A DNA stretch of 64,000 nt from Paeniglutamicibacter terrestris (GTDB taxonomy: Bacteria; Actinomycetota; Actinomycetes; Actinomycetales; Micrococcaceae): positions 62,001 to 126,000 of the forward strand of contig NZ_JAAWVT010000008.1 in NCBI RefSeq assembly GCF_012271785.1. Direction: 5' to 3'. The notes below the pieces were generated by a model. The model worked only from the letters and a program-made list of their open reading frames with translations. It was not told the origin of the DNA and did no database searches. Shown here piece after piece: positions 28,330 through 37,783 of the stretch. The first letter of the stretch is position 1. Each line of letters opens with the position of its first letter. Position numbers and translations under genes: made by a program.

Positions 28330-29481
28330 TCACGGTGCCCCAACCAGAGCGAGCGTTGCCTCGGCGATGGCGCGCTCCTCATCGGTGGGAATCACCAGAA
28401 CCGGAATGGTCGACTCCGGGGCGGAGATACACAGGCCTTCTTCCACGCCGGTGGCATCCTCATTCGCGGCGGCGTCGAGGCTGATACCCAACGGTCCCAG
28501 CTTGGCCAGAAGCCGGGCACGGAAGGGGGCCGAATTCTCCCCAATACCGCCGGTGAGCACTACTGCCTGAGCCCCCGCACAGGCCACGTGATAGCCGCCG
28601 ATGTACCGGGCGAGTCGGTGCGCCGCGGTTTCCAACGCCAGCTCTGCCTCCTCGTTCCCGTTCGCGGCCGCCTCGGTGATGGTGCGCATGTCATTGTGCC
28701 CGGCCAGGGCCTTGAATCCTGAATTTCGGTTGAGCAAGTTATCCAGTTTCTCGGCGTCGTAGCCCTTGCGCAGTAGGAAGACCAGCACGCCGGGGTCCAC
28801 GTCCCCGGACCGGGTGCCCATGACCAGGCCCTCCAACGGCGTGAAGCCCATGGAGGTGTCCACGCTGCGCCCCTGATTCACCGCCGTGACCGAGGCACCA
28901 TTGCCCAGATGCGCGATCACGCCGTTGAATTTCTCCCACGGCACTCCCAGCAGGGCTGCTGCCCGTTGTCCAACATATTCCACGCTGGTGCCGTGAAAGC
29001 CATAGCGGCGAATTCCATACCGACGGTAGAGCTCGTCCGGCAGGGCGTAGCGCCAGGCAGCTTCGGGCAGGGTGCGGTGGAAGGTGGTGTCGAAGACCGC
29101 CACCTGCGGCACGTTCGGCCAGGCTCGGGTAGCTGCCCGGAGGCATTGCACACCGGGCGGGTTGTGAAGCGGCGCCAGCTCGTTCAGCTGCTCGATGGCG
29201 CGGATGATTTCATTGTCGATCAGTGCGGGTGAGGTGAAGCGTTCACCACCGTGGACCACCCGGTGTCCTACGGCATCCACGGTGCATCCGCCGAGCGCTT
29301 CGGCGAGTTCGCCCCTGACGATGTCGAAGGCTTGGAGATGGTCGGCCACGTCCCCTGCGCCGATCTGTTCCACGATGCCTTTGGCGATCTTCACGCCTCC
29401 GTTCAATGACTGGTCCGGGTCGAATCGTCGGACCGAATACTTGAGCGACGAGGAACCGGCGTTAAGGACGAGAACAAGCAT
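28330..29481 (-). CDS. ackA: Acetate kinase
   Basis: Interconverts acetate plus ATP and acetyl phosphate plus ADP. 383 residues with the ASKHA-fold signatures: LVLNAGSSSLKYSV at the N-terminus, VFDTTFHRTLPEAAWRYALP (catalytic Asp), YGFHGTSVEYV and AHLGNGASVTAV. No phosphate acetyltransferase gene is adjacent; its neighbour is phosphoketolase on the opposite strand. The likely job is therefore ATP recovery from phosphoketolase-made acetyl phosphate. Bases 29482-29655 upstream hold no gene. Confidence 0.97.
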   Translation of the reverse strand: MLVLVLNAGSSSLKYSVRRFDPDQSLNGGVKIAKGIVEQIGAGDVADHLQAFDIVRGELAEALGGCTVDAVGHRVVHGGERFTSPALIDNEIIRAIEQLNELAPLHNPPGVQCLRAATRAWPNVPQVAVFDTTFHRTLPEAAWRYALPDELYRRYGIRRYGFHGTSVEYVGQRAAALLGVPWEKFNGVIAHLGNGASVTAVNQGRSVDTSMGFTPLEGLVMGTRSGDVDPGVLVFLLRKGYDAEKLDNLLNRNSGFKALAGHNDMRTITEAAANGNEEAELALETAAHRLARYIGGYHVACAGAQAVVLTGGIGENSAPFRARLLAKLGPLGISLDAAANEDATGVEEGLCISAPESTIPVLVIPTDEERAIAEATLALVGAP

Positions 29482-29655
29482 TGGTCTGTTTCCTGTGATC
29501 GGGCGAGCATGGGCGATTGAGAACCCACCGGCTAGAGTCTGGCGGCAGACCGTGGATCATATGATCGCGCGTCAAGCACGTGCATACTCCTGTCAGTGCT
29601 GATGCTGCGAGCCGACGTGCCACCGGACCAAAATATAGTGCGGCCGCTGGTGTGC

Positions 29656-29689
29656 GATCCGCCTCGGGGCTGAAGCCCTGGGGCGGATC
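29656..29689. terminator. Hairpin after the DUF4389 gene
   Basis: GATCCGCC (29656-29663) pairs with GGCGGATC (29682-29689), with an inner GGGCT/AGCCC stem. It starts nine bases after the DUF4389 stop codon. Confidence 0.6.
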
Positions 29690-29697
29690 ACGGAGGT

Positions 29698-31283
29698 TCA
29701 GCGGGAAGTGGGCGGTTGATTCCCAGGTCCCGGAATCTCGTTGCCTTCCACCGGCTCCGGTTCCTCGGGGGCAGCGCTGGTCGGGTCAAACGGGCCTTGA
29801 TCGAGGCGGAACGGTGGGTACTCATCGCGCATCAGCAGCACATACGCGCTGACCCGGTAGACCCAGCGATTCACTCCCATGATCAATGCGAACAACCCGT
29901 GCCAATAGCGGCCCGTGAATAGGAGCAGCACTGCGGAGATCAACACGAGCAGCCCCAACAGCGAAGGCCCCCACGTATTGCTGGAAAGCTCGGCGCCATC
30001 CTCCCAACCACCGTTCCATGTGGCACCGGTGCCGCTCGTAAAGATGCCAATAATCAGCAGGTGTGGGATGGCCAGCAGCCACCACTTCACCAACACCAAC
30101 CCACGCGAGAGCCGCTGTGGGAAGGCCACGTCAAGATCTGCGGGGTAGTCGGCACGTGCCAAGGTGAAAGGCGGATAGCGGTCGGTGCCCAACGCGGAGT
30201 AACCGTAGAATCCCACCCGCCAGGACCAACGCAGCACACCGACGTTGAAGCAGAACCATGAGCGCGGATAGCGGCCGGTGAACAGGATGACGACCCCGGC
30301 CGCGATGGTCGTCACCACCAGAGCGACCCACAACAACGCCAAGACAAAGTAGTGCGGCACCGCCAGCAACCACTTCACCAGCCACAACCCTCGCGACAGC
30401 CGGCCCTCCAGCACACCGGTCAAGCTGAGCGGATACACCGAGAATGCTCTCTGTCCCCGCCCCGCATGCTCCGCTAGGGCTGCCCCGGGGCCTTGACCGG
30501 GACTCGGACGGGCCGCGTCGATGTCCCGCCCCAGCCACGCTGTTCCCAGCAAAAGCAGGGGAATCCCGAGGACCAAGCCAATCAGCCCCGCGACCAGCAG
30601 TCCAGTACCAATTGGACCGAGCAGATCAGAGCGGGCACCGGCCTGCAGGTCCACCCACACCGGAGCGTCGGCATCGGCGTTCATGACCACCAGTGCCCAT
30701 CGCCCGGGCTCTAAGTCCCACGAGATCTCTTGGGCACCAGGCCCAGAGGCCGAGACTCTCCAGAAATCCTGTTCCCCCGGGGGTTCTGGGACCCGGTTCC
30801 CCGCCGTCGTCCGCGCGGTGTCCTTCGCCCACGGCGAGCGCCCCGGCCATGGGTCGGCAGCTGCGAACGTGGTGTCCCCAGGGAGGAGCGGGCCACGTCC
30901 TGCAAGTAGACATCGATATCGGAGACGTCGGCTATTCCGACGAAGACTTCGGTATCCGGGACCGCATTGGTCACGCGCACGTGGATGCTGGCCAGATCCC
31001 CGAGCGGAGGAAGGGCAGACATGTTCTCGGACCCGGCATCGAGCACCACCGACGGGCTGGTCAATGCATATCCCGTGCTCCGGTAGTTCTCGGTATCACC
31101 CACCAGGTAGCGGCCGTCGCGCTGGGCTGCGTTGGCTCCCAGCGTCACGGCTCCGCCGACGGTCAGGCCCAGTCCAAGGACGGCTAGCAGCACGCCAAGG
31201 ACCAATAAGACCCAATGTCCTGGTTTCATGCGGGCCGACCTCGAGGGGAAGGGTGCCAACGGTGGGACAGCGTGGGAGGCCAT
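29698..31283 (-). pseudogene. DUF4389 membrane protein gene broken by a one-base frameshift
   Basis: Two adjacent minus-strand frames make one protein. The N-terminal frame (from ATG 31283, with AAAGGA six bases upstream) gives a TM helix (HWVLLVLGVLLAVLGLGL) and an extracellular domain up to DVYLQDVARSSLG. The other frame then continues DTTFAAADPWPGRSPWAKDT, EQDFWRVSASGPGAQEISWD and EPGRWALVVMNAD, and goes on into a TM helix and two DUF4389 repeats, each with FTGRYPRSW/FTGRYWHGL and a later YPPF. The switch falls at a run of four C on the + strand (30876-30879). One extra base there restores a single frame of about 527 residues. It is either a real null mutation or a sequencing error. Function of the family is unknown. 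Confidence 0.85.
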
Positions 31284-31769
31284 GTCAATCCTTTCGATGC
31301 TCGTGACTGTACCTCCGTGCGGGGTAAACACCTATGGCTAGTGGGCAGGATCTTGGGTGCGCTGAGCATTGCCGCGTGGGCCAAGCGCAGAACCGAGACT
31401 ACGACCCGGGCGTTGGCGTGGAGCCACACCGTGGGCAGGCGCGAAGACAGTAAAATTTTCCTCTTCCAATCGCGATTTTCTCGATATCGAATACTAATGA
31501 TGTGAAGATGCACCAGCACGGGAAACCGCACCCCATTTGACACCTCCTGCGCGCGGAAGCGCCCATTAACTGGAGCACAAAAAAGGGAGTTGAGAAGTCA
31601 AAATTGGTTGGATACCGCAATAAATTGAGACTCCACACGAAACGGTAGCCAATCCCATACAGTTCGGTGTTTAATGATCGAGGGGGGCTTGGGGAAAGAC
31701 GGTTTGACCTTTGTGTCGATCCGGGTAAGTCATTCGCTTCGTCCGATTCCCAAGCCAAAGGTAATCCTC
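31284..31769. other. Divergent intergenic region, AT-richer
   Basis: Separates the DUF4389 gene from the TasA-like gene. The part from about 31440 to 31680 is clearly richer in A and T than its surroundings. No gene is supportable; it should hold both promoters. Confidence 0.4.
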
Positions 31770-32396
31770 ATGAAAAACCCATCCACACGTCTTCGCAAGG
31801 TCGCCATGTTCGGCGCCGCCCCGCTGGCCATCCTGATCGCCGGGACCATGGTCTGGCAGGGTTCCCAGGCCGCCTTCACCGCCTCCACCCGCAATGCCGG
31901 TAACGCCTGGAGCACCGGCAACGTGGTCCTCACCGACGATGACCTAGGTGCTGCCGCGTTCACGGTGGAAAACATCGTCCCTGGCCAGACCGGCCAAAAA
32001 TGCATCGTCGTCACCTCAGGATCCAATGTTCCCGGAGTCGTGAAGGCATACACGCAGAACCTGATCAGCGCCAAGGGCCTCGAAGACCGGATCTTCTTCG
32101 ACCTTGAACAGGGCACCGGCGGCTCCTTTAATGACTGCACCGGCTTCACCTCGGTCACCAACAATGTCCCGGAAATGAGCCTCTCGGCCCTCTCAACGGC
32201 CAACCAAGATTTCGCCAGCGGCGGTTCTCCCTGGGTAACGGCCGGTACACCCGGTGAAACTCGAAGCTACCGCGGGACGTGGCGCTTTGACACCAGCGGC
32301 ATGAGCCAAAGCGAAATCAATGCCCTGCAGGGTGCCCGCGTGGGCATCGACCTGGTGTGGGAGCTCCAGTCCGACGACTCCCCTACAACACCGTAG
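31770..32396 (+). CDS. TasA/CalY-like secreted protein with SipW-type signal
   Basis: 208 residues. A basic n-region (KNPSTRLRK) and hydrophobic helix are followed by SQAAFTASTRNAGNAWSTGN, the pattern at the cleavage site of SipW-dependent substrates such as TasA, which form extracellular fibres. The mature part is small, polar and beta-rich, with two Cys (QKCIVV and FNDCTGF) that may pair. AAAGG lies eight bases before the ATG, so this start is preferred over an in-frame one 32 codons upstream. A SipW-like peptidase gene begins 23 bases after its stop, so enzyme and substrate are probably co-transcribed. Fibre formation is an inference from the family. Confidence 0.82.
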   Translation: MKNPSTRLRKVAMFGAAPLAILIAGTMVWQGSQAAFTASTRNAGNAWSTGNVVLTDDDLGAAAFTVENIVPGQTGQKCIVVTSGSNVPGVVKAYTQNLISAKGLEDRIFFDLEQGTGGSFNDCTGFTSVTNNVPEMSLSALSTANQDFASGGSPWVTAGTPGETRSYRGTWRFDTSGMSQSEINALQGARVGIDLVWELQSDDSPTTP

Positions 32397-32419
32397 AGCG
32401 GCCGCGGTAGAACTACTCT

Positions 32420-34882
32420 GTGAACCGGGAGGAACCCGGGTCCGCCCGGAACCTCTCCCGGTGGGCCCCGCTGTTTCCCGCCGACGGCTGGACGCTGCTT
32501 CTGGCGTGCATTGCCGCACGGCTGTATCTGGGCGTGCTGTTGAGCCTTGCCCTGATCGCGATGCTGCCCGCCCTGCTGGGCTGGCACAGCACCGTGGTCC
32601 AGAGCGGGTCCATGGAACCACACATCAGCGCCGGCGACGTGGTGCTCGCTGCGGAGTTCGGGGCCACCCAGCAGGTTCCGGTGGGCGGAGTGGTCCAGTA
32701 CACCAGCCCGGCCGAGGCCGAACCCAGCGGGGTAGAAAAGACGCGGTTGCACCGGATCGTTGCCGAGAACCCCGACGGAACCTTTGTCACCGCGGGCGAC
32801 GCGAACGTCGAGGTGGACAGTACCCCACTGGACCGAGGACAGATCACCGGCCAGGCCAGGCTCCTGGTCCCCATGGTCGGACTCCCCGGGCTCTGGTTGG
32901 GCAGCGGAAACCTCGCCGCGCTTTCCTGGTGGAGTCTTTTGACGCTGTTCGCGGTCCTCGTCGCAGTGTTCGGTGACCGTCCTTCCAAGCTTGAAGACGA
33001 GGATCAAGACGACGACGATAAAGCAGAAGAGGACGGCGACGACCTCCCTCCCAACGCTCACCGCTCCCGTCGCTGGAAGACCGGTGCTGCACTTGCCATC
33101 ATGGCCGTCCTGGCTGCCCTCATCATGGCGACAACCACCGCATTCTCCTCGGCCGCTTTCACCGCCTCCACCGCAAACGCCTCCAACACCTTCGGCACAG
33201 CAGCAGACTGGACGCCGCCAACTATCACTTTGAACAGCCCCGGAACCACGGTCCGGGCCAGCGTCGCACTGACCGCCGAGGCCAGCGATGCCGAAACGGG
33301 CATCCGCAGCGTCGCCATCCAGTACCTGCCGCCCAACGGTGCGTGGACCACGCTGTGCACCACAACATCCGCACCCTACAAGTGCCAGTGGAACACCGCA
33401 TCAGTGCCGGACGGAGCCTACGGTCTGCGCGCGATTGCCACAGACAATTCGGGCTTGGTCACCACCACATCCCCAACCCAGACCACGGTGGCCAACACCT
33501 TCTCGATCGGCCTCGAGGCTCCACTCGATATCGTGCGCGGCAATGTCGCCCTCGCCGCCACCCTCAACAGCCCGGGCGCCACTGCTTACGCTGTTCGGGT
33601 GGAATATTCGTTGGAGGGCGCCAACAAGTGGACCACGCTGTGCCAGATGCCTTCCTCCCCCTATAGCTGTTCCTGGCCCACGGGCAGCTTCGCCAACGAT
33701 GCCTACGATCTGCGCGCCGTGGCTGTTGCAGGCGGAATTTCCACCTACTCGGACACGACCACCGATATTCTGGTGGACAACCTGGCACCCACTATCACCA
33801 TGAATGACCCCGGCACACCCCTACGCGGCACCAGCACCTTCGCAGCCGTGGCCGCAGATGCCCACTCGGGCGTCGCCCAGGTGCAGATCCAGTACGCCCG
33901 CACGGGCACCAGTACCTGGACACCGCTCTGCAGCATCACCGAGTCGCCCTACTCCTGCCGCTACAACACCACGGCCCTCGCCTCGGCCTCCTACAGCTTC
34001 CGGGCCGTTGCCACCGATGAGGCGGGCAACAGCACCACCTCGGCTCCCATCGCCAACAGGCTGGTGGACAACACTGTGTCCTCCGTGTCCCTGGATGATC
34101 CGGGTACCTACCTGACGGGAGAGACCACGCTCTCGGCCTCCGCGAACTCGACCTCGGGCGTGGGCAGTGTCCGGATCCAATCTTCGCCGGCCGGGACAAA
34201 TACCTGGATAACACGCTGCACCCTCGCAGCGACCCCGTATTCCTGTTCCTGGGACACCCGGACCGTGGCCGACGGTCTGTACGACTTCCGCGCCATCCTC
34301 ACCGACGCCGTGGGCAAGGAAACGATTTCCGCGTCCGTGACGTCTCGGCGCGTGGACAACAGCCCGCTGCGCGGCGCCGACGTGCAGACAGTCAACGGCA
34401 CCGGGACGGCCGGCAAGATCGATGCCGGGGACACCCTGAGCTTCACCTACAGCCAGCAGGTCAACCTTGCCTCCGTCACTCCGGGCTGGGCCGGGGCGGA
34501 CTTGCCGGTGACCCTTCGCCTGCGAGATGGCAACGTTCAGGGCCTAGGCACCGGAAACAGCGCAGACATTGTGGACATCCAGCGGCCGGGCAGCACGGTG
34601 AACCTGGGCTCGGTGAATACCAAGGGAAACTTCGCCAAGACCAAGAAGACCGTCACCTTCAGCGCCACCATGAGGGCCAGCACCATCACCACCGCCGGGG
34701 TCCCCAAAACCGTGGTGACCGTAACCCTGGGAGCCCCCACATCGGGGGCCGGCAGCCTCCGCGCTTCCACCACGACGAGCGCGATGATCTGGACTCCGTT
34801 GTCCTCCGTCACCAGCACCACCGGCGTCGCATCGTCAGTCGCACCAGTCATCGAGAGCGGAACGCCCGACAGGGATTTCTAG
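32420..34882 (+). CDS. SipW-like signal peptidase I fused to an internal SipW-type signal and four Ig-like repeats
   Basis: 820 residues, GTG start. Residues about 20-185 are an ER-type (SipW-like) signal peptidase: TM helix about 26-55, nucleophile Ser64 in VQSGSMEP, His111 in TRLHRIVAE as general base in place of Lys, Asp127 in TAGDAN, then a second TM (about 173-192). A highly acidic linker (EDEDQDDDDKAEEDGDD) leads to RSRRWK and a third hydrophobic helix (221-246) ending SSAAFTASTANASNTFG. That ending closely resembles the cleavage region of the preceding TasA-like protein. Four Ig-like repeats of about 95 residues follow, each with the pattern WTxLC...PYxCxW, and then a C-terminal beta domain. 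Topology is consistent: protease outside, linker inside, Ig part outside. The protein may cut itself and release the Ig region. Confidence 0.85.
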   Translation: MNREEPGSARNLSRWAPLFPADGWTLLLACIAARLYLGVLLSLALIAMLPALLGWHSTVVQSGSMEPHISAGDVVLAAEFGATQQVPVGGVVQYTSPAEAEPSGVEKTRLHRIVAENPDGTFVTAGDANVEVDSTPLDRGQITGQARLLVPMVGLPGLWLGSGNLAALSWWSLLTLFAVLVAVFGDRPSKLEDEDQDDDDKAEEDGDDLPPNAHRSRRWKTGAALAIMAVLAALIMATTTAFSSAAFTASTANASNTFGTAADWTPPTITLNSPGTTVRASVALTAEASDAETGIRSVAIQYLPPNGAWTTLCTTTSAPYKCQWNTASVPDGAYGLRAIATDNSGLVTTTSPTQTTVANTFSIGLEAPLDIVRGNVALAATLNSPGATAYAVRVEYSLEGANKWTTLCQMPSSPYSCSWPTGSFANDAYDLRAVAVAGGISTYSDTTTDILVDNLAPTITMNDPGTPLRGTSTFAAVAADAHSGVAQVQIQYARTGTSTWTPLCSITESPYSCRYNTTALASASYSFRAVATDEAGNSTTSAPIANRLVDNTVSSVSLDDPGTYLTGETTLSASANSTSGVGSVRIQSSPAGTNTWITRCTLAATPYSCSWDTRTVADGLYDFRAILTDAVGKETISASVTSRRVDNSPLRGADVQTVNGTGTAGKIDAGDTLSFTYSQQVNLASVTPGWAGADLPVTLRLRDGNVQGLGTGNSADIVDIQRPGSTVNLGSVNTKGNFAKTKKTVTFSATMRASTITTAGVPKTVVTVTLGAPTSGAGSLRASTTTSAMIWTPLSSVTSTTGVASSVAPVIESGTPDRDF

Positions 34883-35309
34883 CCGGGGCACATAACCGTG
34901 CATCCAGCGTGGCAGTGCACTGGTGTGCCTTCGAAGATCCTGGAGCAGGGTATACGTTCCAAGCAAGAGGTCATGATGAATCTCAAAAGATCTCAAGCCT
35001 GCTCGTCGGCCCCTGTGGCGCGATCGGATCGCCACATTCAGCGTCGCTGTTCTACCTCGAGTCTTCCTCTTCCCCGGTGCGGGGCAAAGTGTGAATGCCG
35101 AAAAATACCTGCGCTGCGGTTCTAATTCAGTGCCGCCGAAGACCAAGACGAAACGCTAATCGAGGGCAACACCACGGCTCTGCGACCGGCCATCCACGCA
35201 GCCGACCAACCGATCCCGTCCGGAGCCCCGGCTTCGCAAGTCTTTAGTAATCGCGGACAGACTCGCATACTGATCTGAGAAGACCGCTTGGCTCACGAGG
35301 CGGCCAAAA
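34883..35309. other. Non-coding stretch
   Basis: No supportable gene or strong hairpin between the signal-peptidase fusion and the permease gene. Short frames on both strands lack ribosome sites. Confidence 0.4.
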
Positions 35310-36803
35310 ATGCTGGACACGTCAAGGCAGGAGTCCCTCATGAACGGAAAAGATAAAGCCCAGTCCATCTTGCGGCGCAAACCCATCGACGACATCGAGG
35401 AAGAGAGCAAACACAGCGGCCTAGCCAAGTCGCTCGGACTCTGGCAACTCACCGCGATTGGTGTCGGCGGCATCATCGGTGTCGGCATCTTCTCCCTAGC
35501 GGGCTTGGTGGCCCACGGCAGCGCAACCGAACCAGGCGTCGGACCCGCCGTCCTGATCTCCTTCTTGATCGCCGGTCTGGCTTCCGCGGCCGCTGCCCTG
35601 TCCTACGCGGAATTCGCTGGCATGATCCCCCGCGCCGGCTCCGCCTATACCTACGGATACGTGGCCCTCGGGGAGATCATCGGCTGGTTCATCGGCTGGG
35701 ACCTCCTACTGGAATACATCGCCATCGTGGCGGTCGTGGCCATCGGCATTTCCGGCTACTTCTCTGCCTTCCTCGCCGGGATCGGGCTCAACCTGCCCGA
35801 TTGGGCGGCCTCCACCGCGGATGAGGGCCGCGGCGGCATCGTGAACATCCCCGCCATCGCCGTCTGCATCCTGGTGACCTGGATCCTCTCGCGCGGGACC
35901 CGGGCCTTCGGGCGCTTCGAACTGGTGGCCGTGGCCATCAAGGTCGTGTTGATCCTTTTCATTATCGGTCTGGGCATCTTCTACATCGACACCGGGAACT
36001 ACAATCCGTTTATGCCCAGCGGATTCGGGCCCGTTATGGCCGGGGCCGCTACGGTATTCTTCGCCGTTTTCGGCTACGACGCGATGAGCACCGCGGCCGA
36101 GGAATCCACAGATGGTAAAAAACACATGCCCAAGGCGATCATCTATTCATTGATCATCGCCATGCTCCTCTACGTCGCAGCCACGCTGGTACTCACCGGC
36201 ATGCAGAACTATAAGGACATCGACCCAACCGCCGGATTCGCCTCCGCATTCAACGGCGTCGGGCTCCCGGTCATTGCCACGATCATCTCCGTGTTCGCGG
36301 TGCTGTCCATCCTCACTGTGATGCTCACCTTCCTGCTCGGGGTGACCCGCGTCTGGTTCTCCATGAGCCGAGACGGGCTGCTTCCTGGTTGGTTCGCCAA
36401 GACCGACCGCCACGGCACACCACAACGTGTCACCTGGATCGCCGGCATCGCCTCCGCCTTCTTGGCCGGAGTGTTCCCCATCAAGGCGGTCGCAGATCTG
36501 ACGAACATCGGCATCCTGGCCGCCTTCGTGGTCGTCTGCCTCTCCGTGATCATCTTCCGCTACAAGAAGCCCGACGCCCCGCGCACCTTCCGGCTCCCCT
36601 TCATGCCCGTGGTCCCGGCCTTCGGCATGCTGGCCTCCGGTTTCTTGATGCTGCAACTGCATTGGGAAACGTGGCTGCGCTTCGGTGTCTGGCTGGTTAT
36701 CGGTCTGGCCATCTACTTCCTTTATGGTCGCAAGCACTCACTGATGAACCCCAACAGCCCACGGCATGCCAAAGTCAACGGGTTGCCGTCCGCGGAAACC
36801 TAG
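35310..36803 (+). CDS. APC-family amino-acid permease (cationic amino-acid transporter type)
   Basis: 497 residues with about 12 TM helices. The first begins LTAIGVGGIIGVGIFSLAG, the substrate-binding unwound motif of APC transporters. Other landmarks are AGMIPRAGSAYTYGYVALGE, VFFAVFGYDAMSTAAEE and FSMSRDGLLPGWFAK, typical of YfnA/CAT-like members. A second ATG at 35340 has AGGAG before it. The first (35310) is kept because a decayed homologue at 39084 preserves the residues DTSxQE with mainly synonymous changes, which shows the upstream part is translated. Remnants of related genes lie at 8190, 9370 and 39084. Substrate unknown. Confidence 0.92.
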   Translation: MLDTSRQESLMNGKDKAQSILRRKPIDDIEEESKHSGLAKSLGLWQLTAIGVGGIIGVGIFSLAGLVAHGSATEPGVGPAVLISFLIAGLASAAAALSYAEFAGMIPRAGSAYTYGYVALGEIIGWFIGWDLLLEYIAIVAVVAIGISGYFSAFLAGIGLNLPDWAASTADEGRGGIVNIPAIAVCILVTWILSRGTRAFGRFELVAVAIKVVLILFIIGLGIFYIDTGNYNPFMPSGFGPVMAGAATVFFAVFGYDAMSTAAEESTDGKKHMPKAIIYSLIIAMLLYVAATLVLTGMQNYKDIDPTAGFASAFNGVGLPVIATIISVFAVLSILTVMLTFLLGVTRVWFSMSRDGLLPGWFAKTDRHGTPQRVTWIAGIASAFLAGVFPIKAVADLTNIGILAAFVVVCLSVIIFRYKKPDAPRTFRLPFMPVVPAFGMLASGFLMLQLHWETWLRFGVWLVIGLAIYFLYGRKHSLMNPNSPRHAKVNGLPSAET

Positions 36804-36984
36804 GCAGCTGTGCTGCCAGCATGGGTCAGTCCCTCACCGCGCATCTCAGGAATCACGTTTCGGGTCCTAGATGCGGGCTAATGTCAGCGAACTCTAGGGC
36901 AACACTCAGGAGACACGCGCCACATGGCGGTTGGCAGGCGGATTGCCCCCGCATAGGGTGGAAAGTGGACGAAAGGAGCACTTC

Positions 36985-37764
36985 ATGAAGAAAATCCTCA
37001 TGGTTCTGACCAGCGTTTCCGAGATCGGCGATACGGGAGAGGCGACCGGCTACAACGTGGCCGAGGCCGCACACCCTTGGAAGGTCTTCAAGGATTCCGG
37101 GCATTTTGTCGATTTTGCCTCCATCAAGGGCGGCCAGCCCCCGCGAGATACGGTCGACACCGAAGATCCCATCCAAGTTGCCTTCACCGAGAACGAGGCC
37201 ACCCGCGCGGGCCTCTACAACACCGCCCGCGTCGACGTGGTTGACCCCGGCCAATACGACGCCGTCTACCTGGTGGGCGGCCACGGCACCATGTGGGACT
37301 TCCCGGACAGCGAAGGCCTGCAGAACCTAGTGGCCAGCGTCTATAACTCCGGCGGCGTGGTGGGTGCGGTCTGCCACGGACCGGCAGGCTTGGTGAACGT
37401 TGAATTGGCGAACGGGTTCCGCCTCGTTGAGGACCGACGGGTCGCTGCCTTCACCAACGACGAAGAGATCGCCGCTGGCAAGGACAAGGTCATCCCGTTC
37501 TTCCTCGCTGACCGGCTCGCCGAACAGGGCGCCACCCACGTGCCAGCAGAAAACTGGGCGGAGAACGTGGTTGTGGACGAGCGACTGGTGACCGGTCAGA
37601 ACCCTGCCTCCGCTGCGGGCGTGGCCAAGGAGATGGAAAAACTTCTGGCGGAGATCATCCACCAGGAGAAGGCCGAAGAACACGACGAGGCCGACGCGCT
37701 TCGGGCGGAGAAGGACGCCGAAAAGGCGGCCAAGAAGGCAGCCGAAACCCACCACGAGCACTAA
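36985..37764 (+). CDS. DJ-1/PfpI family protein (type 1 glutamine amidotransferase-like, Hsp31-type)
   Basis: 259 residues. The flavodoxin-like fold is seen in KKILMVLTSVSE, YDAVYLVGGHGTMWDFPDSE and the nucleophile elbow VGAVCHGPAGLV with its reactive Cys. The length and the WAEN...VTGQNPASAAGVAKEM end match Hsp31-like glyoxalase III/chaperone members, which detoxify methylglyoxal and protect proteins. The last ~35 residues form a highly charged Glu/Lys/Ala helix ending HHEH, an unusual tail. GAAAGGAG lies six bases before the ATG. A perfect hairpin terminator follows. Confidence 0.92.
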   Translation: MKKILMVLTSVSEIGDTGEATGYNVAEAAHPWKVFKDSGHFVDFASIKGGQPPRDTVDTEDPIQVAFTENEATRAGLYNTARVDVVDPGQYDAVYLVGGHGTMWDFPDSEGLQNLVASVYNSGGVVGAVCHGPAGLVNVELANGFRLVEDRRVAAFTNDEEIAAGKDKVIPFFLADRLAEQGATHVPAENWAENVVVDERLVTGQNPASAAGVAKEMEKLLAEIIHQEKAEEHDEADALRAEKDAEKAAKKAAETHHEH

Positions 37765-37783
37765 TACCTTCCAGCACTTCGCA

